Origin: Xylanimonas ulmi
GTDB lineage: Bacteria; Actinomycetota; Actinomycetes; Actinomycetales; Cellulomonadaceae
NCBI RefSeq assembly: GCF_004216535.1
Contig: NZ_SGWX01000001.1
Coordinates: forward strand, 1,860,001 to 1,924,000
Direction of reading: 5' to 3'
DNA length: 64,000 nucleotides
Shown here in pieces: positions 46,209 through 54,362 of this stretch. Numbering within the stretch: position 1 is the first letter of the stretch; each line of letters begins with the position of its first letter. A model generated the notes under the pieces. That model did no database searches and was not told the DNA's origin. It worked only from the letters and a program-made list of their open reading frames with translations. Made by a program: the position numbers and the translations under genes.

Positions 46209-46361
46209 GGCGTCCGCCTCACGCCTGACCCGTAGCGCGACGACGCCCCGGGCCGCGGCGACCGCGGGCGCTCACAGCCGCCGACGCGACGACCGCGCCA
46301 GCGACGCACCCAACGCACCCACGCACCCACCACGAAGAACCACTCCACACAGAGGATGACC
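46209..46361 (+). other. cysK 5' leader after the small ORF
   Basis: This 153-nt untranslated stretch contains short inverted repeats such as CCGCGG-CGA-CCGCGG near 46254-46268 and otherwise C-rich sequence, ending in the AGAGG ribosome binding site. It could fold differently depending on ribosome position on the small ORF. No Rho-independent terminator is evident. Confidence 0.4.
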
Positions 46362-47297
46362 ATGGCACGCATCTACGACGACGCGACGACGCTGATCGGC
46401 GGCACGCCCCTCGTCCGGCTCAACCGGCTCACCGCAGGCCTCGGCGCCACCGTGCTCGCCAAGCTCGAGTTCTACAACCCCGCCAACTCGGTCAAGGACC
46501 GCATCGGCGTGGCGATCGTCGACGCCGCCGAGGCCTCGGGCGCGCTCGCGCCCGGCGGCACCATCGTCGAGGCGACGTCGGGCAACACCGGCATCGCCCT
46601 GGCGTGGGTCGGCGCGGTGCGCGGCTACCGCGTCGTGCTCGCGATGCCCGAGACCATGTCGAAGGAGCGCCGCGCGCTGCTGCGCGCCTACGGCGCCGAA
46701 CTGGTGCTCACGCCGGGCGCCGACGGTATGAAGGGCGCCGTCGCCGAGGCCGAGCGGATCGCCGCCGAGCGACCCGGCGCCGTCCTGGCTCGCCAGTTCG
46801 CCAACGAGGCCAACCCCGCGATCCACCGCAAGACCACGGCCGAGGAGATCTGGGCCGACACCGACGGCGGGGTCGACGCCGTCGTGTCGGGCATCGGCAC
46901 GGGCGGCACCATCACGGGCGTCGGGCAGGTGCTCAAGGAGCGCAAGCCCGAGGTCAAGATCATCGCCGTCGAGCCCAAGGAGTCCGCGATCCTCAACGGC
47001 GGCGCCCCCGGCCCGCACAAGATCCAGGGCATCGGCGCGAACTTCGTGCCCGAGATCCTCGACACGTCGGTGTACGACGAGGTCGTGGACGTCGACGCCG
47101 ACACGGCGATCGAGTTCGCGCGCCGCGCGGCCAAGGAGGAGGGCCTGCTCGTCGGCATCTCCTCGGGCGCGGCGCTCGCGGCCGCCGTCGAGCTCGCCGG
47201 ACGGCCGGAGTACGCGGGCAAGACGATCGTCGCCGTGGTCCCGGACTTCGGTGAGCGATACCTGTCCACGGTGCTGTACGCGGACCTGCTGGACTGA
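46362..47297 (+). CDS. cysK: Cysteine synthase A (O-acetylserine sulfhydrylase)
   Basis: This PLP enzyme makes L-cysteine from O-acetylserine and sulphide. The 311 residues include [15 protein letters not shown] (PLP Lys45), [16 protein letters not shown] (substrate loop), the phosphate-binding loop [13 protein letters not shown], and [13 protein letters not shown]. The second of two nearby ATGs is preferred, because AGAGG lies 6 nt before it. cysE follows immediately, so OAS synthesis and use are coupled. The upstream candidate Cys leader suggests feedback by cysteine supply. Confidence 0.96.
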   Translation: MARIYDDATTLIGGTPLVRLNRLTAGLGATVLAKLEFYNPANSVKDRIGVAIVDAAEASGALAPGGTIVEATSGNTGIALAWVGAVRGYRVVLAMPETMSKERRALLRAYGAELVLTPGADGMKGAVAEAERIAAERPGAVLARQFANEANPAIHRKTTAEEIWADTDGGVDAVVSGIGTGGTITGVGQVLKERKPEVKIIAVEPKESAILNGGAPGPHKIQGIGANFVPEILDTSVYDEVVDVDADTAIEFARRAAKEEGLLVGISSGAALAAAVELAGRPEYAGKTIVAVVPDFGERYLSTVLYADLLD

Positions 47298-47298
47298 C

Positions 47299-47973
47299 GT
47301 GACCGACCTTCGCGAGGTGCGGGCGCGGACGGTGGCCGGGGACGACAGCGAGCGCCAGCACGCCATGCCCCCCGGCCACCGCCCGGGCCTGCGCCACCTG
47401 GTCGAGATCCTCCTTGAGGACCTCGACGCCGCCCACGCGCACGACCCCGCGGCGCGCACGCGCCTTGAGGTCGCGCTCGCCTACCCGGGCGTGCACGCGC
47501 TGTGGGCGCACCGGCTCAGCCACCGCCTGTGGCACGCCGGGCTGCGTCTGCCCGCGCGTCTGCTCTCACAGCTCACGCGCCTGCTGACCGGCATCGAGAT
47601 CCACCCCGGCGCCGTCATCGGCCGGCGGCTGTTCATCGACCACGGCATGGGGGTGGTCATCGGGCAGACGGCCGTGATCGGCGACGACTGCCTGCTGTTC
47701 CACGGCTCGACGCTCGGTGGGCGCTCGATGACGCGCGGCAAACGGCACCCGACCCTGGGCGACCGTGTCATGGTCGGGGCGGGCGCCAAGGTGCTGGGGC
47801 CGATCACCCTCGGCGACGACGCCCAGGTGGGCGCCAACGCCGTCGTGGTCAAGGACGTGCCGGCGGGCGCGGTCGCAGTCGGCGTGCCCGCGCAGGTGCG
47901 CTTCCCGCACACGCCGCCGGGGCAGCGCGAGCGGCATGAGGACCCGGCGCTGCTGATCGAGTACATGATCTGA
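47299..47973 (+). CDS. cysE: Serine O-acetyltransferase
   Basis: CysE makes O-acetylserine from serine and acetyl-CoA. The 224 residues have a helical N-terminal part ([38 protein letters not shown]) and a left-handed beta-helix with hexapeptide repeats ([43 protein letters not shown], with the catalytic HPGA and DHG residues). The GTG start lies 1 bp after the cysK stop but has no clear SD; the ATG at 47365 (MPPGHRPG) would give a 202-residue protein closer to the usual N-terminus. The C-terminal tail that binds CysK should end in Ile, and it does (LLIEYMI). Confidence 0.94.
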   Translation: MTDLREVRARTVAGDDSERQHAMPPGHRPGLRHLVEILLEDLDAAHAHDPAARTRLEVALAYPGVHALWAHRLSHRLWHAGLRLPARLLSQLTRLLTGIEIHPGAVIGRRLFIDHGMGVVIGQTAVIGDDCLLFHGSTLGGRSMTRGKRHPTLGDRVMVGAGAKVLGPITLGDDAQVGANAVVVKDVPAGAVAVGVPAQVRFPHTPPGQRERHEDPALLIEYMI

Positions 47974-48032
47974 GCGGGCGAGCCCGGTCCGCCTCCGCGA
48001 CCCCTGCGGTGGGCGCACCGGGCGCCGCCTGG

Positions 48033-48038
48033 TAGGAT
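48033..48038 (+). promoter_or_regulatory. Putative -10 element upstream of the DUF1648 gene
   Basis: TAGGAT fits TANNNT and lies about 90 nt before the ATG. A GCCCA pentamer tract separates it from the gene. Confidence 0.4.
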
Positions 48039-48075
48039 GGGACGCCCGGGCGGACCACACCCGCACGCCCGCCCT

Positions 48076-48100
48076 GCCCAGCCCAGCCCAGCCCAGCCCA
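48076..48100. repeat. Pentanucleotide tract (GCCCA)5
   Basis: Five perfect GCCCA units lie in the predicted 5' leader of the DUF1648 gene. Such tracts can vary in length by slippage, but this one is non-coding. Confidence 0.9.
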
Positions 48101-48128
48101 GCCCCGACGAGCCGAGCGAGGCGAGCCG

Positions 48129-49130
48129 ATGACGCCGCACCCCGTCCCGACGACGCCGATCGCGCCCTGGCGGCCGCGCGCCCGCCGCGCGGCGCTCGGG
48201 TCCGCCGCCGCTGCGCTGGCGCTGCTGGGCGCCGCCGCGATGATCGCGCTGTCCTGGCGCGAAGACCTTCCCGACCCCGTGGCCGCGCACTGGGGATCCG
48301 GGCCGGCGCCTGACGGATTCTCCTCGCTGGACGGCTTCGTCACCGTGCTCGCGCTCGTGGGGGTGGGCTGCGTCGCGCTGCTCTCGGCGATCGCGTGGCT
48401 CGCCGGGCACGCCGCGACGACCCGCCGCGTCCTGGCCGCGACCAACGTCTGGATCGGCGGCCTCCTCGCGCTCGCGCTCGTGGGCTCGCTGTGGGGTCAG
48501 CGCGGCCTGTCCAACGCCGCGCTCGCCCCCGGTCCGGGTGGCGTCATCGCGCTCGCGACGCTCGGCCCGATCCTGCCCGCCGTGGCGGCCGCGCTGCTCG
48601 TCCCGGGCGACCCGCCGCTGCCTGCGACGGCGCCCGTGCCGGCCGAGGCGCCGCGCTCGTCCGCCGTCGGTGAGGCCGCCGTCTGGACCGGCCAGGCGCG
48701 CGGCGGTCCCGGCCTCGTGGCCCTGGGCGCTGCCGCGACGGCCGTCACGGTGGGCGCGGCGGTGCTGGCGCAGGTGTGGGCCCTGGTGGGGCTCGCAGCC
48801 CTCATCGCACTCATGCTCGCCTCGATGGGATCGTGGGGCGTGCGCGTCGACGCGAGCGGTCTGACGGTGCGCTCGGCCCTGGGCTGGCCGCGCACGCGCA
48901 TCCCCGCCGCCGAGGTCGAACGGGCCGGGGTGACCCAGGTCAACGCGTTCACCGACTTCGGCGGGTGGGGCTGGCGGGTCGGGCGCGGCGGCAGGATCGG
49001 GATCGTGCCGCGCAGCGGACCCGCGTTGGTCGTCGAGCGCACGGGCGGGCGGTCGCTCGTCGTCACCGTCGACGACGCCGAGTCCGGCGCGGCGCTGCTC
49101 AACACGATGGCGGACCGAGCGCGCCGATAG
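48129..49130 (+). CDS. DUF1648-type membrane protein
   Basis: This 333-residue predicted membrane protein has a DUF1648-like N-terminal module: a membrane segment (ALGSAAAALALLGAAAMIAL) and then LPDPVAAHWGSGPAPDGF, which matches the family's LPxxVPxHWxxxGxPD pattern. Four or five further hydrophobic segments follow, and then a soluble C-terminal part (WGVRVDASGLTVRSALGWPRTRIPAAEVERAGV) resembling the PH-like domain of related actinobacterial proteins. Related B. subtilis proteins take part in immunity to toxins such as SdpC, but no such partner is nearby. Function is unknown. Confidence 0.78.
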   Translation: MTPHPVPTTPIAPWRPRARRAALGSAAAALALLGAAAMIALSWREDLPDPVAAHWGSGPAPDGFSSLDGFVTVLALVGVGCVALLSAIAWLAGHAATTRRVLAATNVWIGGLLALALVGSLWGQRGLSNAALAPGPGGVIALATLGPILPAVAAALLVPGDPPLPATAPVPAEAPRSSAVGEAAVWTGQARGGPGLVALGAAATAVTVGAAVLAQVWALVGLAALIALMLASMGSWGVRVDASGLTVRSALGWPRTRIPAAEVERAGVTQVNAFTDFGGWGWRVGRGGRIGIVPRSGPALVVERTGGRSLVVTVDDAESGAALLNTMADRARR

Positions 49131-49154
49131 CCCGCCGCGCCGCGGACGGCCCCT

Positions 49155-49553
49155 TCAGCCCCCGGCCAGGTAGGCGCGCGCCTGCTCCTCGGGCGCGACC
49201 GTCAGCCACGCGTCCGTCAGCGCGTCGCGCAAGTCGTCCTCGCCCACGGCGTCGAGGCTCACCAGCACGACCGGGTAGCCGTCGAAGTGCGGGATGGAGA
49301 ACAGACCCGGCCGCCCGGCCGCGAGCACCGCCTCCTTGTCGGCCAGGTCCTCGACCGCGCAGGCAAGGATCGGGCCCTGCGGCACGGGCGCGTCGCCAAA
49401 GCGCTTGACGTCGGCCTTGCTCAGCGGCCGCACCCATGCGAAGAACGCGCCCGCCACGCTCCAACCGACACCAGGCCGGTGGCCGGAGCGCTCGCCCTCC
49501 ACCGCGCCCGGGAGCCGCGCGGCGAGGCGGGAGACGTCGTCGAGCGAGGCCAT
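49155..49553 (-). CDS. MmcQ/YjbR family protein
   Basis: This 132-residue cytosolic protein of the YjbR-like (MmcQ) group contains LDDVSRLAARLPGAVEG at its N-terminus, then WVRPLSKADVKRFG and FSIPHFDGYPVVLVSLDAVGEDDLRDALTDAWLTVAPEEQARAYL, the family's C-terminal pattern with a terminal helix. The fold is related to cyanophage and DNA-binding-like double-wing proteins, and the function is undefined. TATCGT ends 6 nt before the ATG, a leaderless arrangement. It is divergent from the LLM gene. Confidence 0.88.
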   Translation of the reverse strand: MASLDDVSRLAARLPGAVEGERSGHRPGVGWSVAGAFFAWVRPLSKADVKRFGDAPVPQGPILACAVEDLADKEAVLAAGRPGLFSIPHFDGYPVVLVSLDAVGEDDLRDALTDAWLTVAPEEQARAYLAGG

Positions 49554-49559
49554 GGAACG

Positions 49560-49565
49560 ACGATA
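49560..49565 (-). promoter_or_regulatory. Putative leaderless -10 element of the YjbR gene
   Basis: On the minus strand TATCGT fits TANNNT and ends 6 nt before the ATG. Confidence 0.5.
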
Positions 49566-49660
49566 TGACCGGTTGCCCGGGTCGGCTAGGGTGTGACCCG
49601 CGTAACGTCCGGCGCCGCGGCGCCGGCGTCGGCGCCACCCGCTCTCGACGAGGAGATGTT

Positions 49661-50779
49661 GTGCGCATCGGCATCCAGACCGGCTACTGGTCCCGCAGGC
49701 CTCCCCAGGGCGTCGGCGCGGCGATCGTCGCGGGCGAGGCGCTCGGGCTCGACTCAGTCTGGACGGCCGAGGCGTACGGCTCGGACGCGTTCACGCCCCT
49801 GGCGTGGTGGGGGTCGCGCACGCGGCGCGTCCGCCTCGGCACGGGCATCGCGCAGATGGCGGCCCGCACCCCCACGGCCACCGCGATGCAGGCGATCACG
49901 CTCGACCACCTCTCGCGCGGGCGGTTCGTGCTCGGGCTCGGGGCGTCGGGGCCGCAGGTGGTCGAGGGCTGGTACGGCCAGCCCTACCGCAAGCCGCTGG
50001 CCCGCACGCGCGAGTTCGTCGACGTCGTGCGCGAGGTGGTCGCCCGCGAGCGACCGGTGACCTACGACGGCGAGTTCTACCGCCTGCCGCTGCCCGCCGA
50101 CGCGCCGGGCGCGACCGGGCTGGGCAAGGCGCTCAAGCCGACGGTGCACCCGTGGCGGCCGCAGATCCCGATCGTGCTGGCGGCCCAGGGACCGCGCAAC
50201 GTGGCGCTCGCCGCCGAGATCGCCGACGGGTGGATGGCCGGCTTCTACGCCCCGCGCATGGACGGAGAGTTCCGCGACCTGCTGGCCGAGGGGTTCGCCG
50301 CGCGCAGCGGCGCGCGGTCGCCGTCGTCGGGCTTCGAGGTGCTGGCGACGGCGCCCGTGGTGGTGCGCGACGACGTCGAGGCGGCCGCGGACGTGGTGCG
50401 CCCGCACGTGGCGCTGTACGCGGGCGGCATGGGCTCCAAGGAGGCGAACTTCCACAAGGCGTCGCTCGACCGGCTCGGGTACGGCGAGGCGCTCGACGAG
50501 GTGCAGGCGCTGTACCTCGCCGGGCGCAAGGCCGAGGCCGCCCGCGCGGTGCCGCTGGAGCTCATCGAGGAGATCGCCCTGGTGGGCCCCGCCGAGAAAG
50601 TGCGGCGCGACCTGGCGCGGTGGGAGGCGACGGCCGTCACGACCCTGTTGGTCCAGGGCGACCCGTCGTCGATGCTCACGGTGCTGGCCGCCGCCCAGTC
50701 GGGCGAGGGCACGCGCGCGGGCGGCCTGCGCTCGACGGCCGGGTCGCTGCTGGCCCGCGTCGCCCCCACGCGCCTGTGA
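49661..50779 (+). CDS. LLM-class F420-dependent oxidoreductase
   Basis: This 372-residue luciferase-fold protein belongs to the group using F420 or FMN. The start RIGIQTGYWSRRPPQGVGAAIVAGEALGLDSVWTAEAYGSDAFTPLAWWGS is typical of the LLM F420 families. The segments RTPTATAMQAITLDHLSRGRFVLGLGASGPQVVEGWYG and PIVLAAQGPRNVALAAEIADGWM line the flavin pocket. The GTG follows GAGGAGATGTT. It differs from the FGD-like protein near 18.5 kb and has no clear substrate. A TAGGGT about 70 nt upstream could be the promoter -10. Confidence 0.87.
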   Translation: MRIGIQTGYWSRRPPQGVGAAIVAGEALGLDSVWTAEAYGSDAFTPLAWWGSRTRRVRLGTGIAQMAARTPTATAMQAITLDHLSRGRFVLGLGASGPQVVEGWYGQPYRKPLARTREFVDVVREVVARERPVTYDGEFYRLPLPADAPGATGLGKALKPTVHPWRPQIPIVLAAQGPRNVALAAEIADGWMAGFYAPRMDGEFRDLLAEGFAARSGARSPSSGFEVLATAPVVVRDDVEAAADVVRPHVALYAGGMGSKEANFHKASLDRLGYGEALDEVQALYLAGRKAEAARAVPLELIEEIALVGPAEKVRRDLARWEATAVTTLLVQGDPSSMLTVLAAAQSGEGTRAGGLRSTAGSLLARVAPTRL

Positions 50780-50807
50780 GTCTGCGGGCTCCGACGCCGC
50801 GGCCCCG

Positions 50808-51293
50808 CTACGCCGCTGGGTCGCGGGGCGGGCTGTCGGCCCCGGGGAACCAGATGGCCTCGCGCAGCGCGACCCGGCGCCCGTCACGGGTCAGCGGGGT
50901 CGCCTCGGCCCGCAGAGCGTCGAGAGCGGCCGTCGCGTGCCGCGCGGGCGGGGCGCCCGCGGCGTTGACGACCCTCCACCAGGGCACGGTGTGGTCATCC
51001 TGCGCGGGGCCGACGACGGCGGCCCCGTCCGGGACCAGGTGGGCGTAGCGGTCGCCCGAGCCGGCCATGACCTGCCCGACCTGGCGCGGCCCGCCGCGGT
51101 GCAGGGACTCCGCCACGATCTCCGCGATCAGCCCGTACGTCATCGCCCGGCCCGGTGGGATCTGGCGCACCAGGGCGAGCACGGCGGCCGCGTACTCCTC
51201 GGCCCCGTCGAGGCCCGCGCCGCTGATGGCGCCAGTCCTGGGCGCCTGGGCGCTGGGCGCGCCGGCGCCGTCGGGCCGCGCCGAAGTCTCCAC
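50808..51293 (-). CDS. Alkyltransferase-like protein (ATL, MGMT family without catalytic Cys)
   Basis: This 161-residue protein has the DNA-binding domain of O6-alkylguanine transferases: VLALVRQIPPGRAMTYGLIAEIVAES and the recognition-helix Arg region GPRQVGQVMAG. The active-site PCHR is replaced by PWWR at residues 104-107, so it cannot accept alkyl groups. ATL proteins bind O6-alkylguanine and hand the lesion to nucleotide excision repair. The N-terminus is a disordered Ala/Pro-rich extension. TAGGGT lies 7 nt before the GTG, indicating a leaderless mRNA. It is divergent from the Eis-like gene. Confidence 0.87.
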   Translation of the reverse strand: METSARPDGAGAPSAQAPRTGAISGAGLDGAEEYAAAVLALVRQIPPGRAMTYGLIAEIVAESLHRGGPRQVGQVMAGSGDRYAHLVPDGAAVVGPAQDDHTVPWWRVVNAAGAPPARHATAALDALRAEATPLTRDGRRVALREAIWFPGADSPPRDPAA

Positions 51294-51300
51294 GGGACGG

Positions 51301-51306
51301 ACCCTA
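51301..51306 (-). promoter_or_regulatory. Putative leaderless -10 element of the ATL gene
   Basis: On the minus strand TAGGGT ends 7 nt before the GTG. Confidence 0.55.
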
Positions 51307-51431
51307 ACCTGACCCCGCGCCGTCCACGCGGCGGCCCCGGCGCCCCAGCTCCCCGACACCCGCCACCACCGCGTGTGCGTTCTGGCGCCGTCGCCTCGCG
51401 CGGCGCGCGGCGCCCGGGCACGATCGACGTC

Positions 51432-52739
51432 GTGACCACTGAGCGACCCCCCTACACCCCCCACCCGCTGCCCGACGGCTACCGGTTCGTGCCCCTCGAC
51501 GACCGCCGGTGGCGTGACGTCGTCGACCTCGACACCTGGGTGTTCCCCCTCGGCCCGTCGACCGACGAGCACGCCTCGGAGGCCAACCCGCTCACCTGGG
51601 AGCGCACGGTCGGGATCGTCGGGCCCGACGGCGGTGAGGCGGGGCTCGCGGCGCAGCACACGTCGTTCCCCTTCTCACGCTTCCCCGTGCCGGGTGGGCG
51701 GGTGCCGACCGCGGGCCTGAGCTGGGTCGGCGTGCACCCCCAGCACCGGCGCCGCGGACTCGCCTCGGCGATGATCGGCCACCACTTTGCGACGTGCCTC
51801 GACCGCGGTGAGGCCCTGTCGGTGCTCTACGCGTCCGAGTACCCGCTGTACGGCCGCTACGGCTACGGCCGCGGCGCCGACGACGTGCGCCTGCGCATCC
51901 CGCGCGGGGCCCGGCTCATCGACGTGCCCGGCGCCGACCGGCACACCGTGCGCCTCGAGCACGCGTCGCAGGAGCGGCACAGCGGCCTCGTCAACGCCGT
52001 CCACGCGGCCGCCGGCGCCGACGTCGTGAGCGGGCTCAACCGCCCCGGCTGGGCCGAGCGCGAGACCACGCCCATGCAGGACCTGTGGTGGGACGACCCC
52101 GAGCACCTGCGCGGCGGGTTCGAGACGCGCCGCATCGTCATCGTCGAGCTCGACGGCGAGCCGCGCGGGTACGCGACGTTCCGCCGCAAGATCGTGTGGG
52201 ACGCCGACGGCGTGCAGGGCCCCGTCCAGGTGGGCGAGGCCGTCGCGCTCGACGCCGCCTCGGCGCGCGCGCTGTGGGGTGTGCTGCTCGAACTGGACCT
52301 CGCGGGCGAGGTGCTGCCCTACCTGCTGCCCGCCGACGACGCGGTGCTCAGCCTCCTGGCCGACCGGCGCGCCGCACGCCCGCGCCTGGTCGACAACCTG
52401 TGGGTGCGCCTGGTCGACGTCCCGGCCGCGCTCGCCGGGCGCCAGTACGCCGCCGACGTCGACGTGGTGCTGGGCGTGCGCGACCGGCGCGTGGCGCGCA
52501 ACGAGGGGGCGTGGCGGGTGCGCGGGACGGCGTTCGGGCCCGCCACGTGCGAGGCGGCCGACGCGCCCGCCGACCTTGAGCTCGACGTGCGCGAGCTCGC
52601 GTCGGTCTATCTCGGCGCGGGGTCGCTGGCCGCGCTCGGGGCGGCGGGTCTGGTCGTCGAGCGGACTCCCGGCGCGCTCGCCCGGGCCAGTGCCGCGTTC
52701 GGCTGGCCAGTCGCTCCAGGCGCGTCCTGGTTCTTCTGA
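51432..52739 (+). CDS. eis: Eis-like GNAT N-acetyltransferase
   Basis: This 435-residue protein resembles Mycobacterium Eis, a hexameric acetyltransferase of lysines and aminoglycosides. A GNAT domain has the acetyl-CoA loop VGVHPQHRRRGLASAMIGHHF, and the YASEYPLYGRYGYGRGADDVRLRIPRGARL segment is highly typical of Eis. A second acetyltransferase-like domain is followed by a sterol-carrier-like C-terminal domain, and the chain ends in WFF, whose terminal carboxylate acts as the catalytic base in Eis. The GTG start has CACGAT 7 nt upstream. The natural substrate is uncertain. Confidence 0.92.
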   Translation: MTTERPPYTPHPLPDGYRFVPLDDRRWRDVVDLDTWVFPLGPSTDEHASEANPLTWERTVGIVGPDGGEAGLAAQHTSFPFSRFPVPGGRVPTAGLSWVGVHPQHRRRGLASAMIGHHFATCLDRGEALSVLYASEYPLYGRYGYGRGADDVRLRIPRGARLIDVPGADRHTVRLEHASQERHSGLVNAVHAAAGADVVSGLNRPGWAERETTPMQDLWWDDPEHLRGGFETRRIVIVELDGEPRGYATFRRKIVWDADGVQGPVQVGEAVALDAASARALWGVLLELDLAGEVLPYLLPADDAVLSLLADRRAARPRLVDNLWVRLVDVPAALAGRQYAADVDVVLGVRDRRVARNEGAWRVRGTAFGPATCEAADAPADLELDVRELASVYLGAGSLAALGAAGLVVERTPGALARASAAFGWPVAPGASWFF

Positions 52740-52745
52740 GCCAGC

Positions 52746-52790
52746 GCCCTCGCAGCCACAGCCCTCACAGCCACCGCCCTCGCACCCGTC
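52746..52790. repeat. Three tandem 15-bp units between the Eis-like and Nei genes
   Basis: Variants of GCCCTCGCAGCCACA occur three times in a row (52746, 52761, 52776) in the short gap between the convergent genes. They do not code for anything supportable. Confidence 0.75.
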
Positions 52791-52800
52791 GTGCGGCGCC

Positions 52801-53823
52801 TCAGCGCTGGCAGGCGCCGCACCAGTACAGGGTGCGTCCGCCGAGCTCCTTGACCAGCACCGGGGCGCCGCAGGCCCGGCAGGGCAGCGCGTCACGGTGG
52901 TAGACGTAGAACGCCTCGTGCGCAGGCACGGCGCCCGGCGCCGCGTCGGTGTTCTGCCGGGTCCGGCGCCGGCCCGGGTCGCCGGGCGCGGCGGTCCCCC
53001 GGTCCTCGGGCCGCGTGGTGACGATGGCGCCGGTCGCGGCGCCGTCACGCAGCAGCACGACCAGGTCGTCCCACAGCCGCCCGAGCGTGGCGGGCGCGAG
53101 GTCGCGTCCCGGGCGCAGCGGGTCGATCCCGGCCCGGAACAGCGCCTCGGCCCGGTAGATGTTGCCGACGCCCGCGACCACCGACTGGTCCAGGAGTTGC
53201 TGCGCGATCGTCACGCGTGAGCAGCCCACGGCGGCCACGAACGCGGCGCGCGCGGCCTGCAGCGAGCCGCGGCCGCCGTCAGGCCGGATCGGGTCGGGGC
53301 CGAGCCGCGCCTCGACGGCGGCCTTCTCGGCGGGGGTGACGACCTCACAGGCGGTCGGGCCGGTCAGGTCGGCGACCGCGTGCGCGCCCAGCAGCCGCGC
53401 CCGCACGGCGCCGCGTGGCGGCGGCGGCGTCCAGTCGCCGTCGGCCTCCGGCGCGGGCGGCAGCGACGTCTCGGCCTCACCCACACGCTTGCGCGGCGCC
53501 CCGATGGCGTGCACGACGGCCGCCGACCCGTCGGACGAGAACGTCCACGCGCCGTACAGGCCCAGGTGCACACGCAGCCACAGGTCGCTCGCGCCGTCGT
53601 CGGCCCACGGCGGGGCGACGTCGGACGCCCAGGCCGCGGCGGGCGGCCCGAACCTGAGGAAGAGCTGCTTGCCCCACGCCTCGCTCGCGACGAGGCCGCG
53701 CCCCGACACGAGCGCGGCGCCCGCCGCGAACCGCCCCTGCGGGCTCGTCACGGTCAGCGGCTGGCCGCCGAACAGGTCGGCGAAGGTCCGCGCGAGGCGG
53801 TGGACGGTGTGTCCCTCGGGCAC
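52801..53823 (-). CDS. nei: Fpg/Nei family DNA glycosylase (Nei2-like)
   Basis: This base-excision glycosylase/AP lyase acts on oxidised bases. The 340 residues start MPEGHTVHRLAR, so Pro1 and Glu2 are the catalytic pair and the H-T-V-H-R pattern marks the actinobacterial Nei2 group. The helix-two-turns-helix segment DQSVVAGVGNIYRAEALFRAGIDPLRPG is present, and a C-terminal zinc finger (CRACG...WCGACQR) holds four Cys. An insertion rich in Pro and charged residues near 115-140 looks lineage-specific. It ends 6 bp after the rpiB stop, on the same strand. Confidence 0.93.
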   Translation of the reverse strand: MPEGHTVHRLARTFADLFGGQPLTVTSPQGRFAAGAALVSGRGLVASEAWGKQLFLRFGPPAAAWASDVAPPWADDGASDLWLRVHLGLYGAWTFSSDGSAAVVHAIGAPRKRVGEAETSLPPAPEADGDWTPPPPRGAVRARLLGAHAVADLTGPTACEVVTPAEKAAVEARLGPDPIRPDGGRGSLQAARAAFVAAVGCSRVTIAQQLLDQSVVAGVGNIYRAEALFRAGIDPLRPGRDLAPATLGRLWDDLVVLLRDGAATGAIVTTRPEDRGTAAPGDPGRRRTRQNTDAAPGAVPAHEAFYVYHRDALPCRACGAPVLVKELGGRTLYWCGACQR

Positions 53824-53829
53824 GGACGA

Positions 53830-54282
53830 TCAGCCGCGCGCGGCCTCGTACGCCGTCATCGCGTCGATGCGGCGCTGATGGCGGGCGTCGCCGCTGAACG
53901 GCTCGGCGACGAACGCGTCGACGATCGCCGTCGCCTGCTCGACGGTGTGCATACGGCCCCCCACGGCCACCACGTTGGCGTCGTTGTGCTGGCGGCCCAG
54001 GCGCGCGGTCTCCAGCGACCAGGCGAGGATGGCGCGAACACCCGTCACGCGGTTGGCGGCGAGCTGCTCACCGTTGCCCGAACCGCCGATGACGACGCCC
54101 AGCGAGCCCGGCTCGGCGATGACCGCCTCGGCCGCCGCGATGCAGAAGGCGGGATAGTCGTCCTGCGCGTCATACACGTGGGCGCCGTGGTCGACGACGT
54201 CGTGACCCTGGGCGCGCAGGTGCTCGACGAGGTGGTTCTTGAGCTCGAATCCGGCGTGGTCGGTGCCGATGTGAAGACGCAT
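53830..54282 (-). CDS. rpiB: Ribose-5-phosphate isomerase B
   Basis: RpiB interconverts ribose 5-phosphate and ribulose 5-phosphate. The 150 residues start MRLHIGTDHAGFELKNHLVEHL, followed by VVIGGSGNGEQLAANRVTGVRA and LGRQHNDANVVAVGGRMH. The SGNGE loop is of the Mycobacterium RpiB type, in which Glu acts as base instead of the Cys of E. coli RpiB. It is divergent from pepO by about 80 bp and precedes nei. CAGAAT 6 nt before the ATG may be a leaderless -10 element. Confidence 0.94.
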   Translation of the reverse strand: MRLHIGTDHAGFELKNHLVEHLRAQGHDVVDHGAHVYDAQDDYPAFCIAAAEAVIAEPGSLGVVIGGSGNGEQLAANRVTGVRAILAWSLETARLGRQHNDANVVAVGGRMHTVEQATAIVDAFVAEPFSGDARHQRRIDAMTAYEAARG

Positions 54283-54350
54283 GGGCACATTCTGGCCCAG
54301 ATCGCCGCCCCGAACCCCGTCCGGCCGCACTTCGAGCACCGAGGCGCACC

Positions 54351-54356
54351 TAGGGT
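54351..54356 (+). promoter_or_regulatory. Putative leaderless -10 element of pepO
   Basis: TAGGGT ends 6 nt before the ATG, which is one of the clearest leaderless arrangements here. Confidence 0.55.
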
Positions 54357-54362
54357 GGGCGC

